Counted from the first letter of the stretch, positions 11,449-21,170 are shown. The stretch is DNA of 64,000 bases from Ipomoea triloba (GCF_003576645.1 NC_044920.1:2605356-2669355), one strand, 5' to 3'. Notes: a model not told the origin generated them from the sequence alone. Made by a program: numbers and translations.

Positions 11449-11769
11449 ATGGCTGTTATAAACTTCAAATATTTGATTATCTTGTATCTGACAGTTTTTA
11501 CACTGTTTAACTTTGGCGAATGTAAGTATAGGTTTGCTTCAACACATTTTCAAATTCTCTCTTCCTTTCAAATTAGATTATGTTGTTGTGTTAAACATAA
11601 TTTATTTATTTATTTTGTAACAGGTGTGATGATATCAACAAGTTATGAAAAAAATGATGGTAAATGTTACTCAAATAATTGCGAAGGTGAACCATGTTGG
11701 TGTTGTCCTCTGAAAGAGCCAGCGAAATGCTTTGCTACAGATGCGTTGTGCGAGGCAGATTGCACATAA
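11449..11769 (+). CDS. Small secreted cysteine-rich peptide, ESF1/Meg-like
   Basis: Two exons, 11449-11521 and 11624-11769, with a GT-AG intron, give a 72-residue protein. Residues 1-24 are a hydrophobic signal peptide (MAVINFKYLIILYLTVFTLF), and the exon junction falls in the next codon, as is usual for this class. The mature part has eight cysteines after the junction Cys, ordered C-x5-C-x4-C-x1-CC-x8-C-x6-C-x3-C, including EPCWCCP and CFATDALCEADC. That CxCC plus C-x6-C-x3-C layout matches the EMBRYO SURROUNDING FACTOR 1 / maternally expressed gene peptides known from endosperm and embryo signalling; expression here is unknown. It appears intact and is the reference for two damaged copies at 21006 and 28775. 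A plain defensin-like label is the alternative. Confidence 0.75.
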   Translation: MAVINFKYLIILYLTVFTLFNFGECKYRFASTHFQILSSFQIRLCCCVKHNLFIYFVTGVMISTSYEKNDGKCYSNNCEGEPCWCCPLKEPAKCFATDALCEADCT

Positions 11770-11912
11770 ACCTCCCATCTCATATAATAAATTGTAATTT
11801 AGCCGGAGAGATGTCATTGCAGACAAAATTGATGGAATGAATTATGCTTTTATTTTATTGATATTTTTATTAAAGATTCATATTATCTAAATTATACTTT
11901 AACTATTTTATA

Positions 11913-12183
11913 TAAATGATTTACTACAAGAAAATATAATAACGCAATGAGTTTTATCGAATTATTATATGTTGGAGTCTAAGATTAAAAAAAAAACAAA
12001 TAAGGGAGAGAAATTCAATTCAGGCAAAGAACTGTTCTAAAAACATAAATGATTTATTACAAGAAAATATAATAACGCAATGAGTTTTATCGAATTATTA
12101 TAGTTTGGAGTCAAAGATTAAAAAAACAAACAAATAAGGGGTAGAAATTCAATTCAGACAAAGAATTGTTCTAAAAACATTGC
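11913..12183. repeat. Tandem duplication (~135 bp x 2) in 3' flank of the peptide gene
   Basis: The block from ATGATTTACTACAAGAAAAT to GTTCTAAAAACAT occurs twice in a row (about 11913-12050 and 12051-12183) with few differences. Parts of it are also found after the copies at 21.0 kb and 28.8 kb, so the 3' flank travelled with the gene when it duplicated. Confidence 0.75.
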
Positions 12184-12334
12184 CTTCACTGACATGGTAA
12201 CGCAACTGAACATACAGACTAGACCATTGTTCACTGCAGGGACTTGATTCATAGTCGCTTCTCCCAAACTTCACCCATATAATCAGTTGAGTTGCCCATC
12301 CTATGCAGTTTCTTTTTCTTTTTTATTTTAACTT

Positions 12335-12642
12335 AAGGATGTGTTTGGTTCACACATCGAAATCGGAATCAGAATGTATATCAAATACTTGGTAATGGTA
12401 ATGAGTTTTGGTGAAAGTATTTTGCATGCTTAGTAGTAAGGTGGAATGGGAATGATTATTAATACTTGGGGAAACAGAGGCAGAAGGGAAATGAAACCCT
12501 TATTTTATTAAGGAATGTGTTTTGCAGTTAATGGGGTAATCAAAACTCATAGTAGTGTTCTAAAAACCTGTCAAGTGTCAACCAAACAATAACAATGACT
12601 TTAATACTCATTCCTGATAGCTAAACATGTCAACCAAACAAG
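12335..12642. mobile_element. MITE-like element
   Basis: Starts GGATGTGTTTGGTTCACACAT and ends ATGTCAACCAAACAA, giving short inverted ends around a GTTTGGTT core, with an AT-rich interior and no ORF. A partial relative (GTGTGTTTGGTTAGCACATG) is at about 27563. Target duplication not determined. Confidence 0.5.
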
Positions 12643-12987
12643 AGATTGAGATCAAATTTCTTGACTAGGCTTCTGATGTATTAGCATTGAGAGATGAATA
12701 TTTCATTCTCTAGTCGTTTGACTTTAGTCTAAGAAAGTAATTATACTCTCCAATCATATGCTCATCTCAAATTCATTTTCCTTTCCCGCACGTTTGGTTC
12801 ACGGAATGAATTTGAAGTGAATAGGAATATTATTCCCTAGGGAATGAAATAGGTAAGGAATAGAATATGAATTGTATTCTATTGTTTGGTTTGCTGAAGG
12901 AATAGACTTTAGGAATTGTATTCCAATGTTTGGTTGGTTAAAGGAATAGAAATGGAATAGGTTTTAAAGACACACATATATAGGTTG

Positions 12988-12991
12988 AGAA

Positions 12992-13060
<69 letters not shown>

Positions 13061-13083
13061 TGTTGCGGTCGCAGTCGCACCAG

Positions 13084-13143
<60 letters not shown>
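12988..13143. repeat. Microsatellites (ATT)n, (TA)n, (GA)n
   Basis: Long ATT run from about 12988 to 13055, then TA from about 13085, then GA to 13143. Poly-Asn and similar frames read through here are artefacts. Confidence 0.9.
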
Positions 13144-13150
13144 TCATGAT

Positions 13151-13377
13151 CAGGTGCGGCCGTGCTCTCCCGTGCGGCCATGCGGTTCACACCACTCAAT
13201 GTTACGAAATACACTACTCAATGTTAAGAAACACACCACACAAATATGCACTGTGGTGTGTTTCTTAACATTGTGGTGTGTTTCATTGTAGTGTGTTTCT
13301 TAATATTGAGTGGTGTATTTCGTAACATTGAGTGGTGTGTGACCGCACGGTCGCACGGGAGAGCACGGCCGCACCTG
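13151..13377. mobile_element. Foldback MITE
   Basis: Begins CAGGTGCGGCCGTGCTCTCC and ends with its near-perfect reverse complement at 13377. The arms are about 90 bp and include CACCACTCAATGTTACGAAA words, so the whole element can fold into one hairpin. No ORF. Confidence 0.75.
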
Positions 13378-13422
13378 AATTTATATATATATATATATAA
13401 TTTGTAAAAAAATAAAGAGAAG

Positions 13423-13587
13423 GATGAGCGTAGTATATTTCTCAATACAATTGCATTACAGATACAAAACCGTACCTATATGAGAGTTAGCATAAAACTC
13501 TCCTAGCCTATAGGTGATTGACTATTGACTAAATACTTATTCAATATAATACAACCATATAACATAATATAAAGTGACATGGCTAAT
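13423..13587 (-). repeat. Copia 3' LTR
   Basis: 165 bp, same sequence as 17739-17903. Preceded on the minus strand by the polypurine tract TGAGGGGG, which marks this as the 3' LTR. Confidence 0.88.
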
Positions 13588-13595
13588 ACGCCCCC

Positions 13596-16500
13596 TCAAG
13601 CACAAGGTTGAGAGGGAACAACGTTGAGCTTGTTACGGAGAGTAGCAAACCGATGAGCAGCTAACGGTTTGGTGAAGATGTCCGCAATCTGATCTTGAGT
13701 GGAGACGAAACTAACTGTGAATTCACCAGAAGCGACCTTGTCCCGAACAAAATGGTAATCGACCTCAACATGCTTGGTTCGGGCATGGAACACAGGATTA
13801 GCAGCCATATACGTAGCCCCCAAGTTGTCACACCATAGAGTAGCGGGCTGACCCGAGTATAACCGCAATTCCCGAAGCAAGGAGATAACCCAGGTAACCT
13901 CTTCAGCAAGATCAGCCAACCCTTTGTACTCGGCCTCTGTAGACGAGCGAGCAACTGTGCGTTGCTTCCGAGAAACCCAAGAAATGAGGTTAGAGCCACA
14001 AAAGACTGCATATCCACTAGTAGACTTCTTGTCAATAGGACAGCCTGCCCAGTCGGAGTCAGAATACCCATGAAGCGTAGAGTGTGAAGACGGTGCAATA
14101 CGTAGCCCCATATCCAGCGTACCCTTAATATACCGTAAAACCCTTTTGAGTAACCCCCAGTGATCTGCAGTGGGCGAGTGCATGAACTGGCAAAGGCGGT
14201 TCACTGAAAAGGACAAATCTGGCCTAGTAATAGTCAGATACTGTAGGGCACCCACAATACGGCGATACTGTGTAGGATTTTCGTAGGGTTCCAAGGATGG
14301 TGAGGTGGATTGTGTGACAGCTGCAGGTGTGGCGAGGGGCTTGCAGTCGGCCATACCGGACCGAACAAGAATGTCTTGCATATAACGTTTTTGAGAAAGT
14401 AGAAATCCATCATTATATGTAAGAGTCTCTATCCCAAGAAAGAAGCCAGGGGCTCCTAAGTCACGAATCTTAAAAGTGCTGCTGAGACGAAGGAGAAGAG
14501 AGTCCACTAACGAGGCGTCGTTACCCATCACGATGATATCATCAACGTAAACAAGAAGATAAACCCGAGAATCCCCAGATGTGTAGTGAAAGAGAGAGAC
14601 ATCAGTCTTAGAGGAAGCAAAACCGGCAGAGAGCAAGAAGTCGTGTAGTCTCTTGAACCAGGCACGGGGGGCTTGTTTTAAGCCATAAAGTGACCGCTGT
14701 AGCTGACAAACATGACCAGGATGCATAGGGTCTTCATAACCCGGAGGTTGCTTCATAAACACAGTCTCGGATAGATGCCCATTCAGAAAGGCATTATGAA
14801 CGTCCAGTTGACGCAGAACCCAGGAGTGTGATACAGCAAGAGAAAACAGAAGTCTGACTGTTGTGGGTTTGACTACCGGACTGAAGGTGTCAAAATAATC
14901 CTCTCCTGCAACCTGGTTAAACCCTTTTGCGACTAGGCGAGCTTTATAGCGTTCAACTGTGCCATCTGCTTTCCGTTTGGTGCGAAATACCCATTTACAC
15001 CCAACAATATTCATAAGCGGTGTTGCGGGTATTAATTTCCACGTGTTATTGTGTAGTAACACATTGAACTCTTGATCCATTGCATCTCGCCAATGGGAAT
15101 GTTTCACTGCCTGCGTGTAGCAAGTTGGATCTGTTGTGGTATGTAATGCATAAAATTGCTCCCCTGTTCCCTTAGTCTTTTTGCGTGTGCGCATAGCATG
15201 TGTAGCTGGCTTAGTCACACCGGAAGTAGTAGGTACTTGAGTCTCGGGAGGAGACGAGGAATGTGAGTCAGTCTGCGTCCGAGATGAGTCAGTCGATGGA
15301 ACATAGGAATCCGATAGTGATGGGTGTGACTGAGGTGGAGAGACAGTCGTACAGATAGGAGCAGATCCCCATGGTGACTCTGCAGTTGGTGTAGGATCAA
15401 TTTCCTGCAAAGGTTCCTGAAAAGGAAAAACGCTTTCATCAAAACGAACATGGCGACAGGTGTAGACTCTACCAGTGTTAAGGTCTAAGCAGCGGTATCC
15501 CCTATAAGTGACCGGGTAACCTAAGAAGACACAGGGTGTAGATCGGAACTCGATTTTGTGACGATTATAGGGCCGGAGATAGGGGTAACAACGACAGCCA
15601 AAGACACGAAAGAATGTGTATGGCGGAGGCGTGTTGTATACTTGGAAATGAGGAGTTTGGAATTTTATGGCGGAGGAGGGTAGACAGTTAATTAAAAAAG
15701 TGGCAGACTCAAAGGCATAATCCCAGTATTTTAGTGGTGTTGAACTTTGGGCAAGTAAAGAAAGCCCTGTTTCGACTATATGCCGGTTACGGCGTTCTAC
15801 CCTCCCGTTTTGTTCGTGAGTGTAAGCGCAAGACTGGCGGTGGGAAATTCCTAATGATTCGAAAATGGTATGAAGATGACGGTATTCCCCTCCCAAATCA
15901 GACTGTATGGCTTTGATAGAACGTGAAAATCGACGTTCTACCATTGCCCGAAACAAAGAGAATACTTTATAAATTTCAGACTTTACACGAAGAGGATAGA
16001 ACCAGGTATACCTGGTGTAATCATCTACAAAAAGCACAAAATATCTATAGCCTGAATGTGAAATAACTGGAGACAGACCCCATATGTCCGTAAATATTAA
16101 ATCTAATACAGAAGTACTATTATTGGAAACCCTATCTAATGGAAAGCGTGACGACTTCCCAAGCTGACAGGCCGAGCAGACTTCTAAGGTGCGGTCTTTA
16201 TGAGAGGTAACTGGACATTGTTTAAGAATACGGTGCAGAACTTGGCTGTGCGGGTGACCCAACCGCTGATGCCAAATCTTTGACGACGCTCGCGCAGAAA
16301 GAAAGGCTGTATGAGTGTGGGGGAGTGATAACTGATACAGACCGCCTGACGTGACACCTTTAAGAAGCACTGTTTGAGTGGTGCAATCCTTCACAAAAAA
16401 ACAGTCTTTATGAAATTCAAAAAAGACGTCATTTTCATTAGCGAATTTACAGACAGAAAGTAACGAAAGTGACAGATTCGGAACATGTAAAATGTTGGAC

Positions 16501-17672
16501 ATTTTTAACGAGTGCAACTTAGAGGGAATAACCGTGCTACCCACACTAGTAATAGTCAAACCTGAACCATTTCCCACTTTCAGAACGTCGTTTCCAGTGT
16601 AAGGCTCGGAGTGATCCAATAAGGCAACATCGGGCGTAGCATGCGACGTGGCTCCCGTGTCCGGGAACCAGGAGTCCGACGCCGCCGAGTGCACCGCATC
16701 GCCGGGAAATGCCGCATGGGCTTGCGGCGACGTCTTCTCATCGTAACGCCGGAAGCAATTCACGGCGGTATGGCCGTAGTTACGGCAAATCTGAAACCTC
16801 GGTGAGTTTCGACCGCCTCCACGACCGGCGTTGCCATTACTGCGACCACGCCACTGCCTGCCGCCGCGACCACCGGAGTTGCGACCGCCGGTGTTGGTGC
16901 CGTTTCTGCCACGTCCAGCGAAGAACGCTGCGTGCGTGTTGTGTGACTGCGAGAGATCCGCGCCGCCTAACTCCTCTGCATGGAGGAACTCTTGGGCCTG
17001 AAGATGATCGGCCAACTGCGGTAGTGTGATTGGCGTCGCCGCTGCTGTGAGAGTGCTCGCCATGGAACGGAACTCCGGCCGCAATCCCCGGAGTAAGTAC
17101 AGGATCTGTTCATCGGCAGACAAGGGCCGGCCGGCGAGCGACAGCGCCTCCACGAGCATCTGCGCTTGCCCAAGGTATTCGGCCGGCGATGAGTTGCCTT
17201 GACGTAGGGTTTGGAACTGCCCGAGGAGGCTCAGGCACCTGGTACGGGATTGAGAAGCAAATGCCGCGGTGATCGAATCCCAGACTGCGCGAGACGTCTC
17301 CTTGCCGACAGCCAAATACATGACTTCGCTCGTTAAGGATGAAACGATCAAGGATAGGATCCCTTGATCTTGTTGCACCCACAGCGCATGCGACGGATTG
17401 GAGACCGGAGGCTGGGTGGCGGTGGCCGACGACAACGGGTTTGTGGACGGCGATGGGATGGTGGACGGCGGGCATGGATACGTACCGTCGATATATCCTA
17501 ACAGGGATTGGCTACGAAGGAATGGGAGTATTTGGGTACGCCAGTAGATGTAATTTCTTGCTGTTAATTTAATGGTGACGTGGTGGTTTGCGGTAGAGAC
17601 CGGAGAAGGTGGTAGCGGGAGGGGAGCGGCGATCGCCGGAGTGATGGCGCCGTCAGTTGCGGGAGTCATCAT
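13596..17672 (-). CDS. Copia gag-pol polyprotein, 1358 aa
   Basis: One uninterrupted frame. In order: gag with the NYIYWRTQILPFL region (about residues 40-52) and RGG-rich stretch; a zinc knuckle in which the first Cys is replaced (FQICRNYGHTAVNC); protease WFPDTGATSHAT; integrase with HQRLGHPHSQ, CSACQLGKS, then TDIWG, SDLGGEYR and EQNGRVERRNR carrying the catalytic acidic residues; reverse transcriptase with KARLVAKGFNQ, RQLDVHNAFLNG, SLYGLKQAPRAWF and the active-site LLVYVDDIIV; and RNase H with DSDWAGCP, RSSTEAEYKGL and ADIFTKPL. It would copy and insert the element from virus-like particles. The start at 17672 is the first Met of the frame and lies just inside the PBS side. Apart from the knuckle change, all catalytic motifs look intact. 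Confidence 0.93.
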   Translation of the reverse strand: MMTPATDGAITPAIAAPLPLPPSPVSTANHHVTIKLTARNYIYWRTQILPFLRSQSLLGYIDGTYPCPPSTIPSPSTNPLSSATATQPPVSNPSHALWVQQDQGILSLIVSSLTSEVMYLAVGKETSRAVWDSITAAFASQSRTRCLSLLGQFQTLRQGNSSPAEYLGQAQMLVEALSLAGRPLSADEQILYLLRGLRPEFRSMASTLTAAATPITLPQLADHLQAQEFLHAEELGGADLSQSHNTHAAFFAGRGRNGTNTGGRNSGGRGGRQWRGRSNGNAGRGGGRNSPRFQICRNYGHTAVNCFRRYDEKTSPQAHAAFPGDAVHSAASDSWFPDTGATSHATPDVALLDHSEPYTGNDVLKVGNGSGLTITSVGSTVIPSKLHSLKMSNILHVPNLSLSLLSVCKFANENDVFFEFHKDCFFVKDCTTQTVLLKGVTSGGLYQLSLPHTHTAFLSARASSKIWHQRLGHPHSQVLHRILKQCPVTSHKDRTLEVCSACQLGKSSRFPLDRVSNNSTSVLDLIFTDIWGLSPVISHSGYRYFVLFVDDYTRYTWFYPLRVKSEIYKVFSLFRAMVERRFSRSIKAIQSDLGGEYRHLHTIFESLGISHRQSCAYTHEQNGRVERRNRHIVETGLSLLAQSSTPLKYWDYAFESATFLINCLPSSAIKFQTPHFQVYNTPPPYTFFRVFGCRCYPYLRPYNRHKIEFRSTPCVFLGYPVTYRGYRCLDLNTGRVYTCRHVRFDESVFPFQEPLQEIDPTPTAESPWGSAPICTTVSPPQSHPSLSDSYVPSTDSSRTQTDSHSSSPPETQVPTTSGVTKPATHAMRTRKKTKGTGEQFYALHTTTDPTCYTQAVKHSHWRDAMDQEFNVLLHNNTWKLIPATPLMNIVGCKWVFRTKRKADGTVERYKARLVAKGFNQVAGEDYFDTFSPVVKPTTVRLLFSLAVSHSWVLRQLDVHNAFLNGHLSETVFMKQPPGYEDPMHPGHVCQLQRSLYGLKQAPRAWFKRLHDFLLSAGFASSKTDVSLFHYTSGDSRVYLLVYVDDIIVMGNDASLVDSLLLRLSSTFKIRDLGAPGFFLGIETLTYNDGFLLSQKRYMQDILVRSGMADCKPLATPAAVTQSTSPSLEPYENPTQYRRIVGALQYLTITRPDLSFSVNRLCQFMHSPTADHWGLLKRVLRYIKGTLDMGLRIAPSSHSTLHGYSDSDWAGCPIDKKSTSGYAVFCGSNLISWVSRKQRTVARSSTEAEYKGLADLAEEVTWVISLLRELRLYSGQPATLWCDNLGATYMAANPVFHARTKHVEVDYHFVRDKVASGEFTVSFVSTQDQIADIFTKPLAAHRFATLRNKLNVVPSQPCA

Positions 17673-17738
17673 CGGAAGATTGATCGGGGAGTTAGGAAAC
17701 GGTTAAGGATTGATAGGACCTAACCTAGGCTGATACCA

Positions 17739-17903
17739 GATGAGCGTAGTATATTTCTCAATACAATTGCATTACAGATACAAAACCGTACCTATATGAG
17801 AGTTAGCATAAAACTCTCCTAGCCTATAGGTGATTGACTATTGACTAAATACTTATTCAATATAATACAACCATATAACATAATATAAAGTGACATGGCT
17901 AAT
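17739..17903 (-). repeat. Copia 5' LTR
   Basis: 165 bp. The internal side carries the primer-binding site TGGTATCAG (minus strand, about 17730-17738), which makes this the 5' LTR. Confidence 0.88.
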
Positions 17904-18354
17904 GAGAAGTTCATAACAATACCTCGAAGAAGAATCAATTTGCAATGGCAGATGTGAGATGCTTGTGATGACAAAGAGAAAGATCTTGTGATGCGATGAT
18001 AGAGAGAATGGTGAGCATAAAAAAAATTTAGGTTTAGAAAAGGGTAAAAAAAGAAAATTAAATAAAATTTATATTCCTGAGAGGTCAGTAATAGACTAAT
18101 ACCAGGGGTGCTGGTAATAGCTATTACCCTCCTAAAAGAAATAGACCATTCCCAGAAATATTGTTCCTGGGAATACAACTACTTACCAAACAACGGAGTA
18201 GGCTATTACTCGGAATGCTATGACATTCCCTGCCTATTCCGTGAACCAAACAGTTCGTTCGTGTTTCTTCTTCTTTTTTTTTTTTAAGACAACCTACAAT
18301 GCCAACTGCTTTGGCCTGTTCGTGAGCCAAAAAGTTAGCGGACCTTTTAATAAA

Positions 18355-18472
18355 GGCAAAAACTTGTGTGAGATAGTCTCACCGTGAGACGAGTTGGGTT
18401 TGGTTGGGTCAAGATGCAAATGTAATACTTATATGCACAAATGTCATACTTATATGATCAAATGTATGGTTG
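18355..18472. mobile_element. Truncated copy of the GTGTGAGAC MITE family
   Basis: Starts GGCAAAAACTTGTGTGAGA and follows the left end of the elements at 26273 and 50387, stopping near ATGATCAAATGTA. The right half is missing. Confidence 0.7.
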
Positions 18473-18514
18473 AAAAAATCGCTAGGCGCTCCCCGAGCGC
18501 CTAGTGCCTAGGAC

Positions 18515-18770
18515 GAGATATAGCTTTTATCATCACCAGGGAAGACTGCCGCATCAACATGAATTTGTATGGTGTGTTCGAGAAGTGAGCGGCATTAGTA
18601 GCATGTACTACAGGCTAATAGAAGAAGACTGCAATTCCAACCACTCATTAAGAAGAGACGTAGCTGAGCGTAGAACATCACCACCATGCCAAGGTTTCTG
18701 GTTCCAAATAAAATTGCTCCTATGCTTCCAGATGGTCCAACACATAGCGACACAACTAACTTTGCAGTAG
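18515..18770 (-). pseudogene. LINE (non-LTR retrotransposon) remnant
   Basis: The minus strand reads CWTIWKHRSNFIWNQKPWHG followed by GDVLRSATSLLNEWLELQ, the tryptophan-rich segment found near the C-terminus of plant LINE reverse-transcriptase proteins. It ends at a stop and no catalytic domain is present. It lies between a MITE fragment and the MADS gene. Confidence 0.6.
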
Positions 18771-18772
18771 TA

Positions 18773-19092
18773 ATTCCATTAATTTATTATTTAACCAAAG
18801 AATTGTAACATGCACCTAATCGACAGAGCCATGCATCCAACCTCATAAGAAATAAATAAATAAATAATTGACAATCAACAAAATTGCTACAAGGTAATAA
18901 TATAAGACGCAAATATCATTAAAACAAGGCTTGTGAACCTTACAATATGCGTACCGTCAGTAACGCAAGTTTAACCCAAACTTAAATAACATTATCAAAT
19001 CTCTAGGAGACCTATAGGAAATGATATCTTAATTCAAAATAAAATATTAAAATTGTAAAAAGTACTAGAACAAAGTAAGAGATGGAAATAAT
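18773..19092. other. AT-rich 3' flank of the MADS gene
   Basis: No gene or bounded element seen; a short AAATAAATAAATAAATAAT run near 18850. Probably includes the MADS gene 3' UTR. Confidence 0.5.
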
Positions 19093-19677
19093 TTAAACAC
19101 CACTTGGTCCAGCGTCATCATTGGCTCCAAAGCGAGTTTCCATGGCTTGAGATTGTGCCCCCATTATGGAAAACATATTTAATTTCTCAGTTACTTGATC
19201 AAGAAGTGTTTCCATGCGGTGTTTCATGGATTGTAGCTCAGGCAATTGAAGATCAGATATGGATGGTCTACCTTTTTTAGCCTCTCTCAAAGCTTGATCG
19301 ACCAACATTTCTTCATCGATTTTAGCTTCAAGGACGTTGATTTGAGAGGTCATCGCTCTCATTTTAGCCTCCTGGTGAGCACGGACAATATGTTCAGCTA
19401 AGTTGGGTTCTGTTCTGGGGATTTCACCAAAGTACTTGGTAAGGACTGCATTCATATCAGGGTTGTTAAAGGAGAAAGGTTTGCCAGATGGTGAGAATAC
19501 CACCATCCCAATCTCGGTGCCACATAAAGTGGACATCTCACTGGCTTTTTTAAATAAACCAGTGCGCCGTTTTGAAAATGTTACAAGACGTTGAACCTCA
19601 TTTTCTATTCTAGCAAGGGGAACCCTTTGCCGATTTCTTGTCACTCCTCTAGAAGTATTTTTACGAGACATTTTCAA
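19093..19677 (-). CDS. Type I (M-alpha, AGL62-like) MADS-box transcription factor, 194 aa
   Basis: Single exon, as usual for type I MADS genes. The MADS domain covers about residues 10-72: RNRQRVPLARIENEVQRLVT, then FSKRRTGLFKKASEMSTLCG, then EIGMVVFSPSGKPFSFNNPD. FSKRR and LFKKA are the DNA-binding helix motifs, and the SPSGKPFSF region is typical of the AGL62/AGL28 branch. Residues about 95-170 are charged and likely coiled-coil (AHQEAKMRAM, KMNxLEAK-type spacing), used for dimerisation. No K-box, as expected. It would act in the nucleus; M-alpha proteins act in female gametophyte and endosperm development. Two Met codons lie at the start (MKMSRK); the second, at 19671, could also be used. 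A TATA box lies at 19741-19750. It appears intact. Confidence 0.85.
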   Translation of the reverse strand: MKMSRKNTSRGVTRNRQRVPLARIENEVQRLVTFSKRRTGLFKKASEMSTLCGTEIGMVVFSPSGKPFSFNNPDMNAVLTKYFGEIPRTEPNLAEHIVRAHQEAKMRAMTSQINVLEAKIDEEMLVDQALREAKKGRPSISDLQLPELQSMKHRMETLLDQVTEKLNMFSIMGAQSQAMETRFGANDDAGPSGV

Positions 19678-19740
19678 GAAAATTGAATTTACTCACTAGT
19701 ACGGTGAGACAATGTATATTGATAATGTAGAATGAAGGTT

Positions 19741-19750
19741 GTATTTATAG
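19741..19750 (-). promoter_or_regulatory. TATA box of the MADS gene
   Basis: On the minus strand CTATAAATAC lies 64 bp ahead of the first ATG, a normal plant core-promoter distance. Placement by motif only. Confidence 0.55.
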
Positions 19751-19754
19751 CCTA

Positions 19755-20440
19755 GACTTTTCACTTTGTGGAATTTTTTTATGGTTAAAATAAAATAAAA
19801 ATCAATTTCTAAATTTATGACTTGGGTTTCGATAGAGATTTTTACCATGTTAGTCAGTAATATCTAGAATTACGAATATTTTAAGGGAAATTTTTAATTT
19901 TATCGAATTTGTTTTGTGGCATAAAGAGTAATATGATTTAATTTCCAAATTTACAAAGATTTTGGTGACCCTAGCTTAATACATTACTAAATTTGATTCC
20001 CAAAAATTAAAGTGTAAATTTTTATCTTTAGAAAATTTGTAAAGGCAAAAATTCTTGATAATGGAACAAATTTTGCAAAGTTAATAAATTAGTAAATACA
20101 CAAAAATAGTACGGAGTTACATTAATTATAAGAGTTTGTCAAAAGATTTAGGTTAAAAGAATGGGCTTTGAACAAGGCGAATAATTTTGATTGTAACGTT
20201 AATTGATTGGAAGATATGATAGAACTAAAGATTCAATTTATAGGGAACTCGCAGTGATAGGAATTGAAGAATAAGATGTCTAGGTAAAATTCTCACAAAA
20301 AAAAAAAAAAAAAAAGATGTTTAGGTAAAAGAGTCGAAAGTTGAACCCTTGACATCTATTTGGAGATGTTCACACGCCTAAGAGACTTCTAATTATAAGA
20401 GTTATATCTCCGAAGGGCATAATCAATATAAGATACTCTT
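19755..20440. other. AT-rich upstream region of the MADS gene
   Basis: No gene seen; an A homopolymer at about 20299-20315. May hold the MADS promoter. Confidence 0.5.
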
Positions 20441-20444
20441 ACAG

Positions 20445-20600
20445 CACGTTTGGTTCACGGAATGAATTTGAAGGGAATAGGAATACTATTCCATAAGGAA
20501 TGGAATAGGTAAGGAATAGAATATGAATTGTATTCCAGCGTTTGGTTCGCGGAAGGAATAGAGTTGGGAATTGTATTCTAGCGTTTGGTTGGTTAATTCT
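20445..20600. mobile_element. MITE-like fragment related to the element at 12789
   Basis: Begins GCACGTTTGGTTCACGGAAT and follows the left arm at 12788-12960 closely (AATTTGAAG, GGAATAGGTAAGGAATAGAA), ending near GCGTTTGGTTGG. No matching right end seen. Confidence 0.6.
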
Positions 20601-20877
20601 TTGTGTTTTCTTTTTTTGTTTTTCAATTTTCATTCTCCATATCTCCAATTTTTCATTTATCTAATTTTCTGATTTCATTTTTCAAATTCAACTTTAAGAT
20701 AATAAAAAATGTGTTCAATACACTAATCTAAATGTGTAAAATGTAACAAAACTCAATAAATACATGTTACTAAATAAATTGCAATTATTTCAGTCATATT
20801 AGAGCTTAGTTTGACTACAAAAAGAAAAATGCAAAACCTCATTGAGTACAGTCCTCATATAGCTTTTGTACATTTCG

Positions 20878-20930
20878 ACGACGACGACGACGATAACGAT
20901 AACGATAACGATAAGAACAATAACACTAAC

Positions 20931-20970
<40 letters not shown>
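20878..20970. repeat. Microsatellite (CGA)n-(TAACGA)n-(AAT)n
   Basis: CGACGACGACGACGA grades into AACGAT repeats and then a long AAT run. It lies where the missing 5' part of the peptide-gene fragment at 21006 would be. Confidence 0.85.
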
Positions 20971-20971
<1 letters not shown>

Positions 20972-21005
20972 AAGAAATGATAGTAATTAAATGTTAAATA
21001 ATTGG

Positions 21006-21170
21006 GAAGACGATGAACCATGTTGGTGTTGTCCTCTGGTAGAGCCAAGGAAATGCTATCCTACAGATGCGTTGTGCGAGGCAGAATGTCCACCAACCTC
21101 CCATATCATATCATATAATAATAAAAAAATAAATTGTAATTTAGGAGAGCAGATGTCGTTGTAGACAAAA
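21006..21170 (+). pseudogene. ESF1-like peptide gene fragment (second exon only)
   Basis: The frame reads EDDEPCWCCPLVEPRKCYPT then DALCEAECPPTSHII, matching the last two thirds of the mature peptide encoded at 11624-11769. The six cysteines of this part are kept. The first exon, signal peptide and first two cysteines are absent, replaced upstream by a microsatellite. The 3' flank (AGATGTCGTTGTAGACAAAA) is conserved with the other two copies. No start codon suits expression, so it is a relic. Confidence 0.8.

Larger units (their letters stand above)
13423..17903 (-). mobile_element. Ty1/copia LTR retrotransposon, complete, minus strand
   Basis: Two 165-bp direct repeats at 13423-13587 and 17739-17903 read identically by eye and bound a single long polyprotein frame. 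GAGAAG at 13417-13422 and 17904-17909 is the likely target duplication (5-6 bp). In the minus direction the primer-binding site beside the right LTR reads TGGTATCAG, matching initiator-Met tRNA priming, and a TGAGGGGG polypurine tract precedes the left LTR. Identical LTRs and an open frame suggest recent insertion. Short LTRs fit the Ale/Retrofit-like lineage, but this is a guess. Confidence 0.92.
12789..18253. mobile_element. Older DNA element split by nested insertions
   Basis: Left end GCACGTTTGGTTCACGGAAT (12788-12807) and right end ATTCCGTGAACCAAACAG (18236-18253) are inverted copies. Left and right arms contain GGAATAG-rich filler. Inside lie simple repeats, the foldback MITE at 13151 and the copia element at 13423-17903. 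A relative of the left arm is at 20445-20600. Target duplications are not clear, so superfamily is left open. Confidence 0.5.

Noticed and set aside
12938..13147. Poly-Asn frame
   Set aside because: Translation of an ATT microsatellite.
13596..17672. Opposite-strand open frames within the copia element
   Set aside because: Shadow frames of the gag-pol gene without family features.
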